Origin: Doris montereyensis
Lineage: Eukaryota; Mollusca; Gastropoda; Nudibranchia; Dorididae
Length of the DNA stretch: 64,000 bases
Direction of reading: 5' to 3'
Assembly (NCBI GenBank): GCA_037039925.1
Contig: JAXRKP010000425.1
Span: 231,001 to 295,000, forward strand
This document shows positions 1 to 13,000 of the stretch, one piece after another; position 1 is the first letter of the stretch; every line of letters starts with the position of its first letter. The notes beneath the pieces were generated by a model. It did no database searches. It saw only the letters and a list, made by a program, of their open reading frames with translations, and was not told where the DNA came from. The position numbers were made by a program, and so were the translations under genes.

Positions 1-3000
1 AGGAGAAACCTATTCCCATAAGCTTGAACTGCATTCCTAAAGGCGAAACCTATTTCTATAAGCTTGAACAGCATTCCTAAAGGGGAAACCTATTTATATA
101 AGCTTGAACAGCATTCTTAAAGGGGAAACCTATTCCCATAAACTAGAACTGCATTCTTAAAGGGGAAACCTATTTCTATAAACTAGAACTGCATTCTTAA
201 AGGGGAAACCTATTTCTATAAACTAGAACTGCATTCTTAAAGGGGAAACCTATTTCTATAAACTAGAACTGCATTCTTAAAGGGGAAACCTATTTCTATA
301 AACTAGAACTGCATTCTTAAAGGGGAAACCTATTTCTATAAACTAGAACTGCATTCTTAAAAGGGGAAACCTATTTCTATAGCTAGAACTGCATTCTTAA
401 AGGGGAAACCTATTTCTATAATCGGCTAGAACTGCATTCTTAAAGGGAAAACCTATTTCTATAAGCTAGAACTGCATTTTTAAAGGGGAAACCTATTTCT
501 ATAAGCTAGAACTGCATTTTTAAAGGGGAAACCTATTTCTATATCAGCTAGAACTGCATTCCTAAAGGGGAAACCTATTTCTATAAGCTAGAACTGCATT
601 CCTAAAGGGGAAACCTATTCCTATAAACTAGAACTGCATTCCTAAAGGGGAAACCCATTCCCATAATTTCTATAACTAGAACTGCATTCCTAAAGGAGAA
701 AACCTATTCCTATAAACTAGAACTAAAGAAAAACCTATTTCTATAAAAGGCATTTTAAATGGAAACCTATTCCTATAAACTAGAACTGCATTCCTAAAGG
801 GGAAACCTATTTCTATAAACTAGAACTGCATTTTTAAAGGGAAACCTATTTCTATAAGCTAGAACTGCATTTTTAAAGGGGAAACCTATTTCTATAAGCT
901 AGAACTGCATTCCTAAATGGGAAACCCATTTCTATAAGCTAGAACTGCACTCCTAAATGGGAAACCCATTTCCTAAATTAGAACTGCACTCCTAAATGGG
1001 AAACCCATTTCTATAAGCTAGAACTGCATTCCTGAAGAAGAACCTATTTTAAGCTAGAACTGCATTCCTAACTATATTCTATCAATTAGAACTGCATTCT
1101 TAAAGTGGGGAACCTATTTCTATAAGCTTGAAATGCATTCCTAAAGGAGAAACCTATTCCTATAAGCTTGAACTGTATTCCTAAAGAGGAAACCTATTTC
1201 TTAAGCTAGAACTGCATTTTTAAAGGAGAAACCTATTTCTATAAGCTTGAACTACATTTCTAAAGGAGAAATTTATTTCTATATACTTGAACATATTCCT
1301 AAATGAAGAACCTGTTTCTATAAGCTTGAACTATATTCCTGAGTGGGAAACCTAGTTCTATCTATATAAGCTTGAACTGCATTGCTAATTGAGAAAACCT
1401 AGTTCTATAGTCTTGAACCCCATTTCTGAAGTATGAGAAACCTAGTTCTAAAGAGGCTTGATAACTGAACATTCCTAAATGGGAAACCTTGTTTCTATAG
1501 GCTTGAACTGCATTCCTAAGTGGGAAACCTAGTTCTATAGGCTTTAACTGCATTGCTAACGAAAACCTAGTTCTATAAGTCTTGAACCCCATTCTGAAGT
1601 AGGAAACCTAGTTCTATAAGATTGAACTGCATTTCTAACAGGGAAACCTAGTTCTATAAGCTTGGAACTGCATTTCTAACAGGGAAACCTAGTTCTATAA
1701 GCTTGAACTGCATTTCTAACAGGGACACCTAGTTCTATAAGATTGAACTGCATTTCTAACAGGGACACCTAGTTCTATAAGATTGAACTGCATTTCTAAC
1801 AGGGAAACCTAGTTCTATAAGATTGAACTGCATTTCTAACAGGGAAACCTAGTTCTATAAGATTGAACTGCATTTCTAACAGGGAAACCTAGTTCTATAA
1901 GATTGAACTGCATTTCTAACAGGGAAACCTAGTTCTATAAGATTGAACTGCATTTCTAACACGGAAACCTAGTTCTATAAGATTGAACTGCATTCCTAAC
2001 ACGGAAACCTAGTTCTATAAGATTGAACTGCATTTCTAACAGGGAAACCTAGTTCTATAAGATTGAACTGCATTTCTTACACGGAAACCTAGTTCTATAA
2101 GATTGAACTGCATTTCTTACACGGAAACCTAGTTCTATAAGATTGAACTGCATTTCTTACAGGAAACCTAGTTCTATAAGATTGAACTGCATTTCTTACA
2201 CGGAAACCTAGTTCTATAAGCTTGAACTGCATTTCTTACACGGAAACCTAGTTCTATAAGCTTGAACTGCACTTCTTACACGGAAACCTAGTTCTATAAG
2301 ATTGAACTGCATTTCTAACAGAGAAACCTACTTTTATAAGATTGAACTACATTCCTAAATGGGAAACCTATTTCTATAAGCTTGAACTGCATTCCTAAGT
2401 GGGAAAACTAGTTCTATAAGCTTGAACTGAACTGCGTTCCTAAATTATGGGAAATCTATTTCTATAAGATTGAACTGCGTTCCTAAATGGGAAATCTATT
2501 TCTATAAGCTTGAACTGCGTTCCTAAATGGGAAATCTATATTTCACTGCATTCCTAGCGGCTTTTTGTAACCTTGAACTACATTCCTAAAGAGAGAAAGC
2601 TAGTTCTATAACCTTGAACTGCATTTATAAGCTAATTATTACATTGAACTGCTGAAGGGGAAACCTAGTTCTATAAGATTGAACTGCATTCCCAAGGGGA
2701 ACCTATTTCATTATAAGCGTGAACTGCATTCCTAAAGAGGAAACCTATTTCTATACGCTTGAACTGCATTCCTAAAGGTGAAACCTATTTCTATACAGCT
2801 TAAACTGCATTCCTAAAGGGGAAACCTATTTCGATAAGTTTAAGAACTGCATTCCTAAAGTGGAAACCTATTTATTATATAAGCTTGAACTGCATTCCTA
2901 AAGGGGAAACCTAGTTCTATAAGATTGAAGTGAATTCCTGAAGGAGAAACCTATTTCTATAAGCCTGGAACTGCATTCCTAAAGAGGAAACCTATTTATA

Positions 3001-6000
3001 TAACTTTGAACTGCATTCCTAAAGGAAAACCTATTTCTATAAGCTTGAACTGCATTCCTAAAGGGGAAACCTATTTCTATAACTTTGAACTGCATTCCTA
3101 AAGAGAGAAAACTTATTTCTATAAGCTGGAACTGCATTCCTAAAGGGAAACCTATTTATATAACTTGAACTGCATTCCTAAAGGAAAACCTATTTATTAT
3201 AAGTTTAAACTCAAGTCCTAAATGAAAAACATATTTATTATCAGCTTCAACTCAATTCCTACAGGCGAAAACTATTTATATGCGGTTTCATTGCATTGCT
3301 ATAAGGGGAAACCTATTTCTATAAGCCTGAACAGTAGTGTTAAAGACGAAATCTATTTATGTCAGCATGAACTGCATTCCTAAAGGAGAAACCTATTTCT
3401 ATAAGCGTGAACTGCATTCTTAAAGGGGAAAGCTATTTCTATAAACGTGAACTACATTCTTAAAGGGGAAAGCTATTTCTATAAACGTGAACTGCATTTT
3501 TAAAGGGGAAACCTATTTCTATAAGTGTGAACTGCATTTTTAAAGGGGAAAGCTATTTCTATAAACTTAAAGGTGAACTGCATTCTGCTATTTCTAAAGG
3601 AGAAAGCTATTTCTATAAGTGTGAACTGCATTCTTAAAGGGGAAAGCTATTTCTATAAGTGTGAACTGCATTCTTAAAGGAGAAAGCTATTTCTATAAGT
3701 GTGAACTGCATTCTTAAAGGGGAAAGCTATTTCTATAAGTGTGAACTGCATTCTTAAAGGGGAAAGCTATTTCTATAAGTGTGAACTGCATTCTTAAAGG
3801 GGAAAGCTATTTCTATAAGTGTGAACTGCATTCTTAAATTTTTAAAGGGGAAAGATATTTATATAAACGTGAACTGCATTCTTAAAGGAGAAAGCTATTT
3901 CTATAAGTGTGAACTGCATTTTTAAAGGGGGATAAGTGTGAACTATTTATTTCTATAAGTGTGAACTGCATTCTTAAAGGAGAAAGCTATTTCTATAAGT
4001 GTGAACTGCATTTTTAAAGGAGAAAGCTAGTGTTTCTATAAGTGTGAACTGCATTTTTAAAGGAGAAAGCTATTTCTATAAGTGTGAACTGCATTTTTAA
4101 AGGAGAAAGCTATTTCTATAAGTGTGAACTGCATTCTTAAAGAGGAAAGCTATTTCTATAAGTGTGAACTGCATTCTTAAAGGGGAAAGCTATTTCTATA
4201 AGTGTGAACTGCATTCTTAAAGGGGAAAGCTATTTCTATAAGTGTGAACTGCATTCTTAAAGGGAAAGATATTTATATAAACGTGAACTGCATTCTTAAA
4301 GGAGAAAGCTATTTCTATAAGTGTGAACTGCATTCTTAAACAGGGAAAGCTATTTCTATAAGTGTGAACTGCATTCTTAAAGGAGAAAGATATTTATATA
4401 AGTGTGAACTGCATTCTTAAAGGGAAAGCTATTTCTATAAGTGTGAACTGCATTTTTTAAAGGAGAAAGCTATTTCTATAAGTGTGAACTGCATTCTTAA
4501 AGGAGAAAGCTATTTCTATAAGTGTGAACTGCATTCTTAAAGGGGAAAGCTATTTCTATAAGTGTGAACTGCATTTTTAAAGGGGAAACCTATTTCTATA
4601 AGTGTGAACTGCATTCTTAAAGGGGAAACCTATTTATTATAAACTTGAACTACATTCTTAAAGGGAAAGATATTTCTTTAAACTTGAACTGCATTCCTAA
4701 ACGGGAAAGATATTTCTATAAACGTGAACTGCATTTCTAAATGGGAAACCTATTTTTATAAACGTGAACTGCATTCTTAAAGGGAAAGATATTTATATAA
4801 ACGTGAACTGCATTCTTTTACGGGAAAGCTACCGTGAACTGCATTCTTAAAGGGGAAACCTATTTCTATAAACGTGAACTGCATTCATTAAAGGAAGCCT
4901 ATTTATATAAGCGTGAACTGCATTCAATAAGGGGAAACCTATTTATTATAAACATTGAACTGCATTCATAAAGGGGCAACCTATTTCTATAAGCTTGAAC
5001 TGCATTCATGGAGAGAAAACCTATTTATATAAGTATGAACTGCATTCCTAAAGGTGAAACCTAATTATTATAAGCTTAAACTGCATTCATGAAGGGGAAA
5101 CCTATTTATTATAAGCTTGAACTGCATTTATAAAGAGGAAACCTATTTATATAAGCTTGAACTGCATTTATAAAGGAAATATTTTTATGAGCTTGAACTG
5201 CATTCATAAAGGGGAAACCTATTTCTATAAGCTTGAACTGCATTCCTAAAGGGAAAACCTATTTATATAAATATGAATTGCATTCAATAAGGGGAAACCT
5301 ATTTATTATAATCTTGAACTGCATTCATAAAGGGGCAACCTATTTCTATAAGCTTGAACTGCATTCATGGAGAGAAAACCTATTTATATAAGTATGAACT
5401 GCATTCAATAAGGTGAAACCTAATTATTATAAGCGTGAACTGCATTCATCCTATAAGCTTGAACTGCATTTATAAAAAGAGGAAACCTATTTATATCAGC
5501 TTGAACGCATTTATAAAGGAGATATCTATTATGAGCTTGAGCTGCATTCATAAGGGGAAACCGACTTCTATAAGTTTCAACTGCATTCCTAAAGGGAAAA
5601 CCTATTTATATAACCTTGAGCTGCATTCAGAAGGGAGAAACCTGTTTATATAATCATGAACTGCATTCTTACGAGGGAAAGCTATTTCTATAAGCGTGAG
5701 CTGCATTCTTACAGGGGAAAGCTGTTTCTATAAGCGTGAACTGCATTCCTAAAGGGGAAAGCTGTTTCTATAAGCGTGAGCTGCATTCTTACAGGGGAAA
5801 GCTGTTTCTATAAGCGTGAACTGCATTCCAAAGGGGGAAACCTGTTTATATAATCGTGAACTGCATTCCTAAAGGGGAAAGCTGTTTCTATAAGCGTGAA
5901 CTGCATTCCTAAAGGGGAAACCTATATCTATAAGCGTGAACTGCATTCCTAAAGGGGGAAACCGTTTCTATAAGCGTGAACTGCATTCCAAAGGGGGAAA

Positions 6001-6010
6001 CCTATATCTA
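1..6010. repeat. 40-bp minisatellite array, about 150 units
   Basis: Tandem units of about 40 bp built from the words GAACTGCATTC, TAAAGGGGAAACC and TATTTCTATAA run from the window start to about 6,010, so the true left end lies outside. Subfamilies occupy separate blocks. 1-1,070 has AACTAGAACTGC with AAACCTATTTC. 1,620-2,330 has GATTGAACTGC with AACAGGGAAACCTAG. 3,380-4,620 has GTGTGAACTGC with GAAAGCTATTTC. 5,640-6,010 has GCGTGAACTGC with GCTGTTTC. Short indels and partial units break the phase. Stops occur in all frames in most stretches, and I see no coding role. Confidence 0.97.
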
Positions 6011-6084
6011 TAAGCTTTAAGTGTAAATAGTAAGGTTCGCAACAATCTATAGTTATCAATTATGATGCCTCTTTTCCGTTAAGT

Positions 6085-6335
6085 GTAAGCAGTAAGGTTT
6101 CTTCAAAGTCGTTACGTCACATAGAACCGGAGCTTATCCCAGTTTCAAAAGTGTGAACCGGAACAGGTAATGATAATCACCTCCTGGACAAGACGCTAGT
6201 CTGACACAGATTTTTCTCCCAAGCCAGTGCCTGCACCCATTTGCACCTGGGTTAAGTGGAGAAAACGTGTGTTAAGTGTCTTTCCCAAATAATTCAAAAT
6301 GAATCATGACCGCTAGTCCGCCACCCGTTTCGTTT
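6085..6335 (-). mobile_element. SINE-1 copy, 5'-truncated
   Basis: Read on the minus strand, this shows the body of a tRNA-derived SINE with four other copies in the window (27.3, 39.0, 42.2 and 63.3 kb). Shared words are TTTGGGAAAGACACTTAACAC, then CAAATGGGTGCAGGCACTGG, then ATTACCTGTTCCGGTTCAC, then GGGATAAGCTCCGG, ending TTTGAAGAAACC. The tRNA-like head with the A and B boxes is missing, replaced at about 6,310 by unrelated sequence. It sits just past the end of the 40-bp array. Confidence 0.8.
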
Positions 6336-6548
6336 AGTGAAAAGTAAACAAATATCAGGTACAATTTGTTTTGTTTTTTTTTACCTTGTAAAATAAAAGA
6401 AATATCGATATACAATGTAGTAGAGATAAAGCAAAAATGTCATAGTTGAGGGAAAAGTTATCGAAACCGTCATTTTAATCACAACTTGTTTTGGTGATCT
6501 TTGATATTAAAGAATCTGTAAGACAGTCAATCATTCTGTTTGTCCATC

Positions 6549-6945
<397 letters not shown>

Positions 6946-7374
6946 TGTCTTTCGTTCTAGTCTATGACAGATAAAACATTCTTAGTATGAAACACAATTG
7001 TAAGAGCAAAGGATTTAGTAAAAATGATCAAATCAATAAGCAGCCCCAGAAGTCCCGAAACAAAAAACCGGTACAAAGGAATACAATAACATAATAATAT
7101 GCTTGATATAATGTTGCATAAACACATAAGAAATGGTTCACAATATTCATTGATATGAGGACAATAGCTGGTGCTAATTTGATATTTGACACTCGAAAGC
7201 ATGATTTAGTGATTCACACACTTTACTCTGTAGTGTAGCAACGCAGAGAGAGAAACACGATGTCATTATATGGGCGAAGCCGAATAAACAATAATTATGC
7301 GAACATTGTTTTAGACGTTTGTTTACTTCTACTTTCGATATCTGCGATCGCCAGACACCGCACTGCTTGTCCTT
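6946..7374. other. AT-rich unique sequence, no gene recognised
   Basis: No protein similarity, RNA gene or repeat is recognised. Open frames are short and lack recognisable motifs. Confidence 0.6.
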
Positions 7375-8012
7375 ACCTAGATCTAGATCTAGATTTAGGT
7401 ACACCCATAGGCCTACAATCTAGATCAGAAAACTTTCTAAGTTTATTATGCCATGGAACTCGAAGTCGAAGAAAAAATCCATAAAAATACAAATGTTGAA
7501 ACAATTCCTTTCGTAACTCAATGGCTCACTGAACTACCGAGACCTAGACTAGACTAGATCTTAGATCTAGATCTAGAACATGTAGATTCTAGATCTAGAT
7601 CTAGATCTAACTTAGATCTAGAACTAGTAAATATATCTATATCAGACTATAGATTAAGATCTAGATCTAGATTTAGTTTGACTTGTATGATCTCTATAAT
7701 ATCTTGACTGATCTAGATCTACAGCTGTACACTAGTCGTAGATCTAGATAATATAGAGAGATAGACATACTACTACTACTGTACTGTCGACTCTAATCTA
7801 GAGTGATCTAGATTTAGAATCTAGAGCTAGAATTAGATCTAGATCTATTTTGCAATCTTGAAGATCGAGATCTAATCTAGATCTAAATCTAGACAACACA
7901 CAGTGGCACTGTTTTGTCGTTGGCTTAAAGTAGATCTTCTGAGCTACTCGAGATGCATCTCATGATGCACACAATTTAGAAATCTACATGATTCTAGATC
8001 TAGATCTAGTTT
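7375..8012. repeat. AGATCT/TCTAGA palindromic hexamer cluster
   Basis: Many short runs of the self-complementary hexamer (phases AGATCT, TCTAGA, CTAGATCTAG) lie in non-tandem blocks separated by 10-60 bp. Examples are at 7,378-7,396, 7,559-7,625, 7,660-7,680, 7,845-7,895 and 7,990-8,010. Each run can fold on itself and pair with any other run. Single echoes occur at 23,838, 33,917 and elsewhere. Such runs are familiar from gastropod genomes as I recall, which I cannot verify here. Confidence 0.85.
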
Positions 8013-8794
8013 TTCTAAAAGCTTGGTGAATAAAGCTGATTAAAATATAATGCTACATATAGTGATTGATTCATATGAGGGGCTAGAATCTCAGTTCTTT
8101 GCTTCAAAAGAGTTTGCACCCTGAGCAGGACTTCTAGAGCTAGACGTCTGCCTCTAGTTCAGTGCCCCAAAAAAAGTTATTTGTTATACGAAATGGATAC
8201 ATCAGGACATGAAAGCATGCTTCTACGTCTCTCAGAGATCAAAACGCTTCCAGTTCATGTGCGCGACATTGGAAAAGGGGCAGAGGGGTCTCCCCCATCC
8301 CCTCCTTATGAAAACGTATCTATTTTTGTTCCCCATAACTATAAGAAAAAATATGTAAACTTTAAATAAATAATGAAATAAAGAAATATTGGTATTAATT
8401 GCAAATATGATATGGAAAACCTTGAAAAGAGCTTTAAATTGATATGTACAATATAATGTTAGTTTTACTTTCATTTGAGGGATTTTCTGAAACTTTGTTT
8501 CAGAGAAAGCGTAAGGTACTTGAATAGTTTTGACCCCTAAGCACATTTCAAAATTTGTTGTTACATTTAGTAGATGTTTACTTAGTTGAAACTTATCATA
8601 CATACATGAAACTTACTGAATGTGTGCTTTACCTTCGCAATTTGTACGTCAAGAGATATATAAAAACATATTGTGTGAACATGTTTTTGGTGGTAAAATT
8701 TAAAAATATCATTGTAACTCACATTGTGCACAAAAAGCTTGTGACATGACATGTGTTTTTTCTTAAAGTGTGCAGCAGTCTCATGATCATTATA
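8013..8794. other. AT-rich unique sequence, no gene recognised
   Basis: Flank of the BEL/Pao insertion. Short open frames at 8,181-8,369 (+) and 8,232-8,603 (-) have no recognisable domain, and their composition matches the AT-rich background. I do not call a gene. Confidence 0.6.
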
Positions 8795-8799
8795 GTTAC
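8795..8799. repeat. Target-site duplication, left copy (GTTAC)
   Basis: GTTAC directly precedes the left LTR and recurs at 16,505-16,509 directly after the right LTR. A 5-bp duplication is in the size range expected for BEL/Pao integrases. Confidence 0.85.
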
Positions 8800-9016
8800 T
8801 GTTGAAGAAATTTGAAGAAGCCTGTTATTCTGAACGTGGAACTTTGTGAAAACTGCAAAACACAGTAACACAACATTAATTTTCTTTTGACTATTCAGTC
8901 CTGTCTTCTTCATAGCTAGCTCTAGTGCTTTTTCTCTTTGTCTCACCACACTCTCACTCTCGCCATGTGACAATTACAAATTGAGGCCCAATCAGGATAA
9001 ATTGAATTCCACAACA
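8800..9016 (-). repeat. 3' LTR of the BEL/Pao element (217 bp, unexpanded)
   Basis: In plus orientation it starts TGTTGAAGAAATTTGAAGAA and ends GAATTCCACAACA. It matches the outer parts of the right LTR almost base for base, including AACACAGTAACACAACATTAA, TTTTCTTTTGACT and AAATTGAGG. It has a single copy of the GTCTTCTTCATAGCTAGC segment that is tandemly repeated in the right LTR. Confidence 0.9.
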
Positions 9017-9029
9017 TTCTCTCCACCTT
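9017..9029 (-). other. Polypurine tract of the BEL/Pao element
   Basis: The minus strand reads AAGGTGGAGAGAA immediately before the 3' LTR terminus TGTTG. The position and purine content fit the second-strand primer of LTR retrotransposons. Confidence 0.75.
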
Positions 9030-9299
9030 GAAGGATCAACTTCAATTCAAGAACATCAATAAGGCATTCTACATAAGCAAGAAGGGAAGGAAAAAACGAT
9101 AATTCAAATCTAAAGAACGAAATCATAGTGGATTACATAACACATACATTGAGTTTGCAAACATTAAAATGTTATCATTATTTCAATGAAAAGGATAACA
9201 CAAATCAACTAAATTGCTAAAACTAATAGCAAACCTCTAGATGGCCTATAGCCAATGTCCAATCTCAACAGCATGCCAGATAAAGTAAAAACTTCTTCC

Positions 9300-9965
9300 T
9301 TTAGAAGCCAACATATTTTAAGGACTTTAACCGTGTGTATTTTGACGGTTTATCTTGAAAGCATCTTTGAATGCCTTCTGGAACGTTTTCATTGTCTGAA
9401 GACCATTTGCTCATTGTCATCTTGGTCTTACTCATAATCTCACATGCGTCAGATATCAAAGCAATAACGTCTTCCTCATTGTCACCACCTGATAACCAGT
9501 CATCACAATGCATGTTCTGAGACAGCTTTTGAATTGTTGTCCTATCTAAAGGATATAGGGACAAATGGGGACCTTCAGTTGCATTCAATAGGAATGGACT
9601 AGCTGTATTGCCATAGGGCACTCTGGTAATGTGAATTGTACGCATAACATTATCGACCATCTAAAAGAGTTGATGCACATAACGATCCTCAGGTCGAACG
9701 CTAACTTGAAGGAACACCTTCTCTATGTCAGCACAAATAGCAACCTTATGCCTTCTGAATCACATAAGAATGTCACTCAATAACGGTAAGAGATTTGGAC
9801 CTGTTTCCATGCAATCGTTCAAGGAAACATTATTCTGCCCTTACGCAAAGGCATCAAACACAAAACGGATCTTAGTGGTTGTACTTGAACTTTTCACAAC
9901 CGGCCTGTGAGGCAAATAAAACACTTGAGCTGACAGCTTTGTATTCTCTTCTAATTGTTTGCAGA
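9300..9965 (-). pseudogene. BEL/Pao reverse transcriptase fragment (broken)
   Basis: In its element, this enzyme copies RNA to DNA in the cytoplasmic particle. Read from 9,965 down, it begins with a YLPHRPVVK motif and continues with IRFVFDA, SLNDC, a DIEKVFLQV block (first catalytic Asp near 9,725), RVPYGNTASPFLLNAT at about 9,575-9,625, and a second catalytic site reading HCDD at about 9,501-9,516 where YVDD is usual. The trailing MSKWSSDNENV motif is also typical of BEL/Pao RT. In-frame stops follow DAFA, DILM and HQLF, so at least three breaks disable it. The product is cut off soon after the KSLKYVGF block, and no RNase H or integrase follows. It lies immediately downstream, in element sense, of the 36-bp array. 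Confidence 0.88.
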
Positions 9966-10012
9966 CATTTTATGACTTTTTAGAAAATGTATCTGAGTCA
10001 AAACCGAAAAGT

Positions 10013-13000
10013 ACACATGGACGTAAGTGTGTCTTCTGTGCCACCAGTCACATGGACCTAAGTTGGTCTTCTGTGCCATCAGTCCGCGTGGACTTAAGTG
10101 TTTCTGTGTCACCAGTCCACATGGAGCTAAGTGTGTTTTCTGTGCCATCACTCCACATAGATGTAAGTGTGTCTTTTGTGCCACCAGTCCACATGGACCT
10201 AACTTGGTCTTCTGTGCAACCACTCCACATGGACCTAAGTGTGTTTTCTGTGCCACCACTCCACATAGACGTAAGTGTGTCATCTGTGCCACCACTTCAC
10301 ATGGACCTAAGTGTGTCTTCTGTGTCACCAGTCCACATGGAGGTAAGTGTGTCTTCTGTGCCACCAGTCCACGTAGACGTAAGTGTGTATTCTGTGTCAC
10401 TAGTCCACATGGACGTAAGTGTGTCTTCTGTGCCACCAGTCCACATGGACCTAAGTGTGTCTTCTATGCCACCAGTCCACATGAACCTAAATGTATATTC
10501 TGTGCCACCAGTCCACATGGAGGTAAGTGTGTCTTCTGTGCCACCAGTCCACGTAGACGTAAGTGTGTATTCTGTGCCACCAGTCCACGTAGACATAAAT
10601 GTGTCTTCTGTGCTACCAGTCCACATGGACCTAAGTGTGTCTTCTGTGCAACCAGTCCACATGGATGTAAGTGTATCTTCTGTGCCACCAGTCCACATGG
10701 ATGTGAGTGTGTATTCTGTGCCACCAGTCCACTTGGACCTAAATGTATATTCTGTGCCACCGATCCACATGGACCTACGTCTCTCTTCTGTGTCACTAGT
10801 CCACATGGAGCTAAGTGTGTCTTCTATGTCACCAGTCAACATCGACCTAAATGTGTCTTCTGTGTCACCAGTCCACATGGACCTAAATATGTCTTCTGTG
10901 TCACCAGTCCACATGGACCTAAATGTGTCTTCTGTGTCACCAGTCAACATGGACCTAAATGTGTCTTCTGTGCCACCACTCCACATGGACCTATATGTGT
11001 CTTTTTGTGCCACCAGTCCACATGGAGCTAAATGTGTCTTCTGTGTCACCAGTCAACATGGACCTAAATATGTCTTATGTGTCACTAGTCCATATGGACC
11101 TAAGTGTGTTTTCTGTGCCACAAGTGCACATGGACCTAAATGTGTCTTTTGTGCCACGGGTCCGCATGGACCTAAATGTGTCTTCTGCGCTACCACTCCA
11201 CATGGAGCTAAGTGTGTCTTCTGTGTCACCAGTCCACATGGACCTAACTGTGTCTTCTGTGTCACCAGTCCACATGGACCTAAATGTGTCTTCTGTGCCT
11301 CCACTCCACATGGACCTAAGTGTGTCTTCTGTGTGACCACTCCACATGGACCTAAATGTGTCTTCTGTGCCACCAGTCCACATGGACCTAAGTGTGTCTT
11401 CTGTGTCACCAGTCCAAATGGGCCTAAATGTGTCTTTTGTGCCACCAGTCCACATGGACCTAAGTGTGTCTTTTGTGTCACCAGTCCACATGGACCTAAG
11501 TGTGTCTTCTGTGCCACCAGTCCACATGGGCCTAAGTGTGTCTTCTGTGTCATCAGTCCACATGGACCTAAATGTGTCTTCTGTGCCACCACTCCACATG
11601 GACGTAAATGTGTCTTCTGTGCCACCAGTCCAAATGGACCTAAATGTGTCTTTTTGTGCCACCAGTCCACATGGACTTAAGTGTGTCTTCTGTGTCACCA
11701 GTCCACATACCTAAGTGTGTCTTCTTTGCCACTACTCCACATGGACCTAGATGTGTCTTCTGTGCCACCACTCCACATGGACATAAGTGTCTTCTGTGCC
11801 ACCACTCCACATGGACCTAAGTGTGTCTTCTGTGCCACCACTCCACATGGACCTAAGTGTGTTTTCTGTGCAACCACTCCACATGGACCTAAGTGTGTTT
11901 TCTGTACCATCACTCCCACATAGACGTACGTGTGTCTTCTGTGCCACCAGTCCACATGGACCTAAGTTGGTCTTCTGTGCAACCACTCCACATGGACCTA
12001 AGTGTGTTTTCTGTGCCACCACTCCACATAGACGTAAGTGTGTCTTCTGTGCCACCACTTCACATGGACCTAAGTGTGTCTTCTGTGTCACCAGTCCACA
12101 TGGAGATAAGTGTGTCTTCTGTGCCACCAGTCCACGTAGACGTAAGTGTGTATTCTGTGCCACCAGTCACATGGACGTAAGTGTGTCTTCTGTGCCACCA
12201 GTCCACATGGACCTAAATGTATATTCTGGGCCACCAGTCCACATGGAGGTAAGTGTGTCTTTTGCCACCAGTCCACGTAGACATAAGTGTGTATTCTGTG
12301 CCACCGGTCCACGTAGGACGTAAATGTGTCTTCTGTGCCACCAGTCCCAATGGACGTAAGTGTATCTTCTGTGCCACCAGTCCACATGGACGTAAGTGTA
12401 TATTCTGTACCACCAGTCCATATTGACCTAAATGTATATTCTGTGCCACCAATGCACATGGACCTAAGTGTCTCATCTGTGTAACCAGTCCACATGGACC
12501 TAAATATGTCTTCTGTGCCACCAATCCACATGGACCTACGTGTCTCTTCTGTGTAACCAGTCCACATGGAGCTAGTGTGTCTTCTGTGTCACCAGTCAAC
12601 ATGGACCTAAATGTGTCTTCTGTGTCACCAATCCACATGGACCTAAATATGTCTTCTATGTCACCAGTCACATGGACCTAAATGTGTCTTCTGTGCCACC
12701 ACTCCACATGGACCTATATGTGTCTTATGTGTCACTAGTCCATATGGACCTAAATGTGTCTTCTGTGCCACCACTCCACATGGACCTATATGTGTCTTTT
12801 TGTGCCACCAGTCCACATGGACCTAAATGTGTCTTATGTGTCACTAGTCCATATGGACCTAAGTGTGTTTTCTGTGCCAGCAGTCCACATGTACCTAAAT
12901 GTGTTTTTGTGCCACGAGTCACATGGACCTAAATGTGTCTTCTGTGCCACCACCCACATGGAGCTAAGTGTGTCTTCTGTGTCACCAGTCCACATGGACC

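Noticed and set aside
1..6010. CRISPR-like array
   Set aside because: Units are directly adjacent near-identical copies without unique spacers, and the DNA is plainly eukaryotic.
8181..8603. Small genes on either strand
   Set aside because: No recognisable domains, overlapping antisense frames, and AT-rich background composition.
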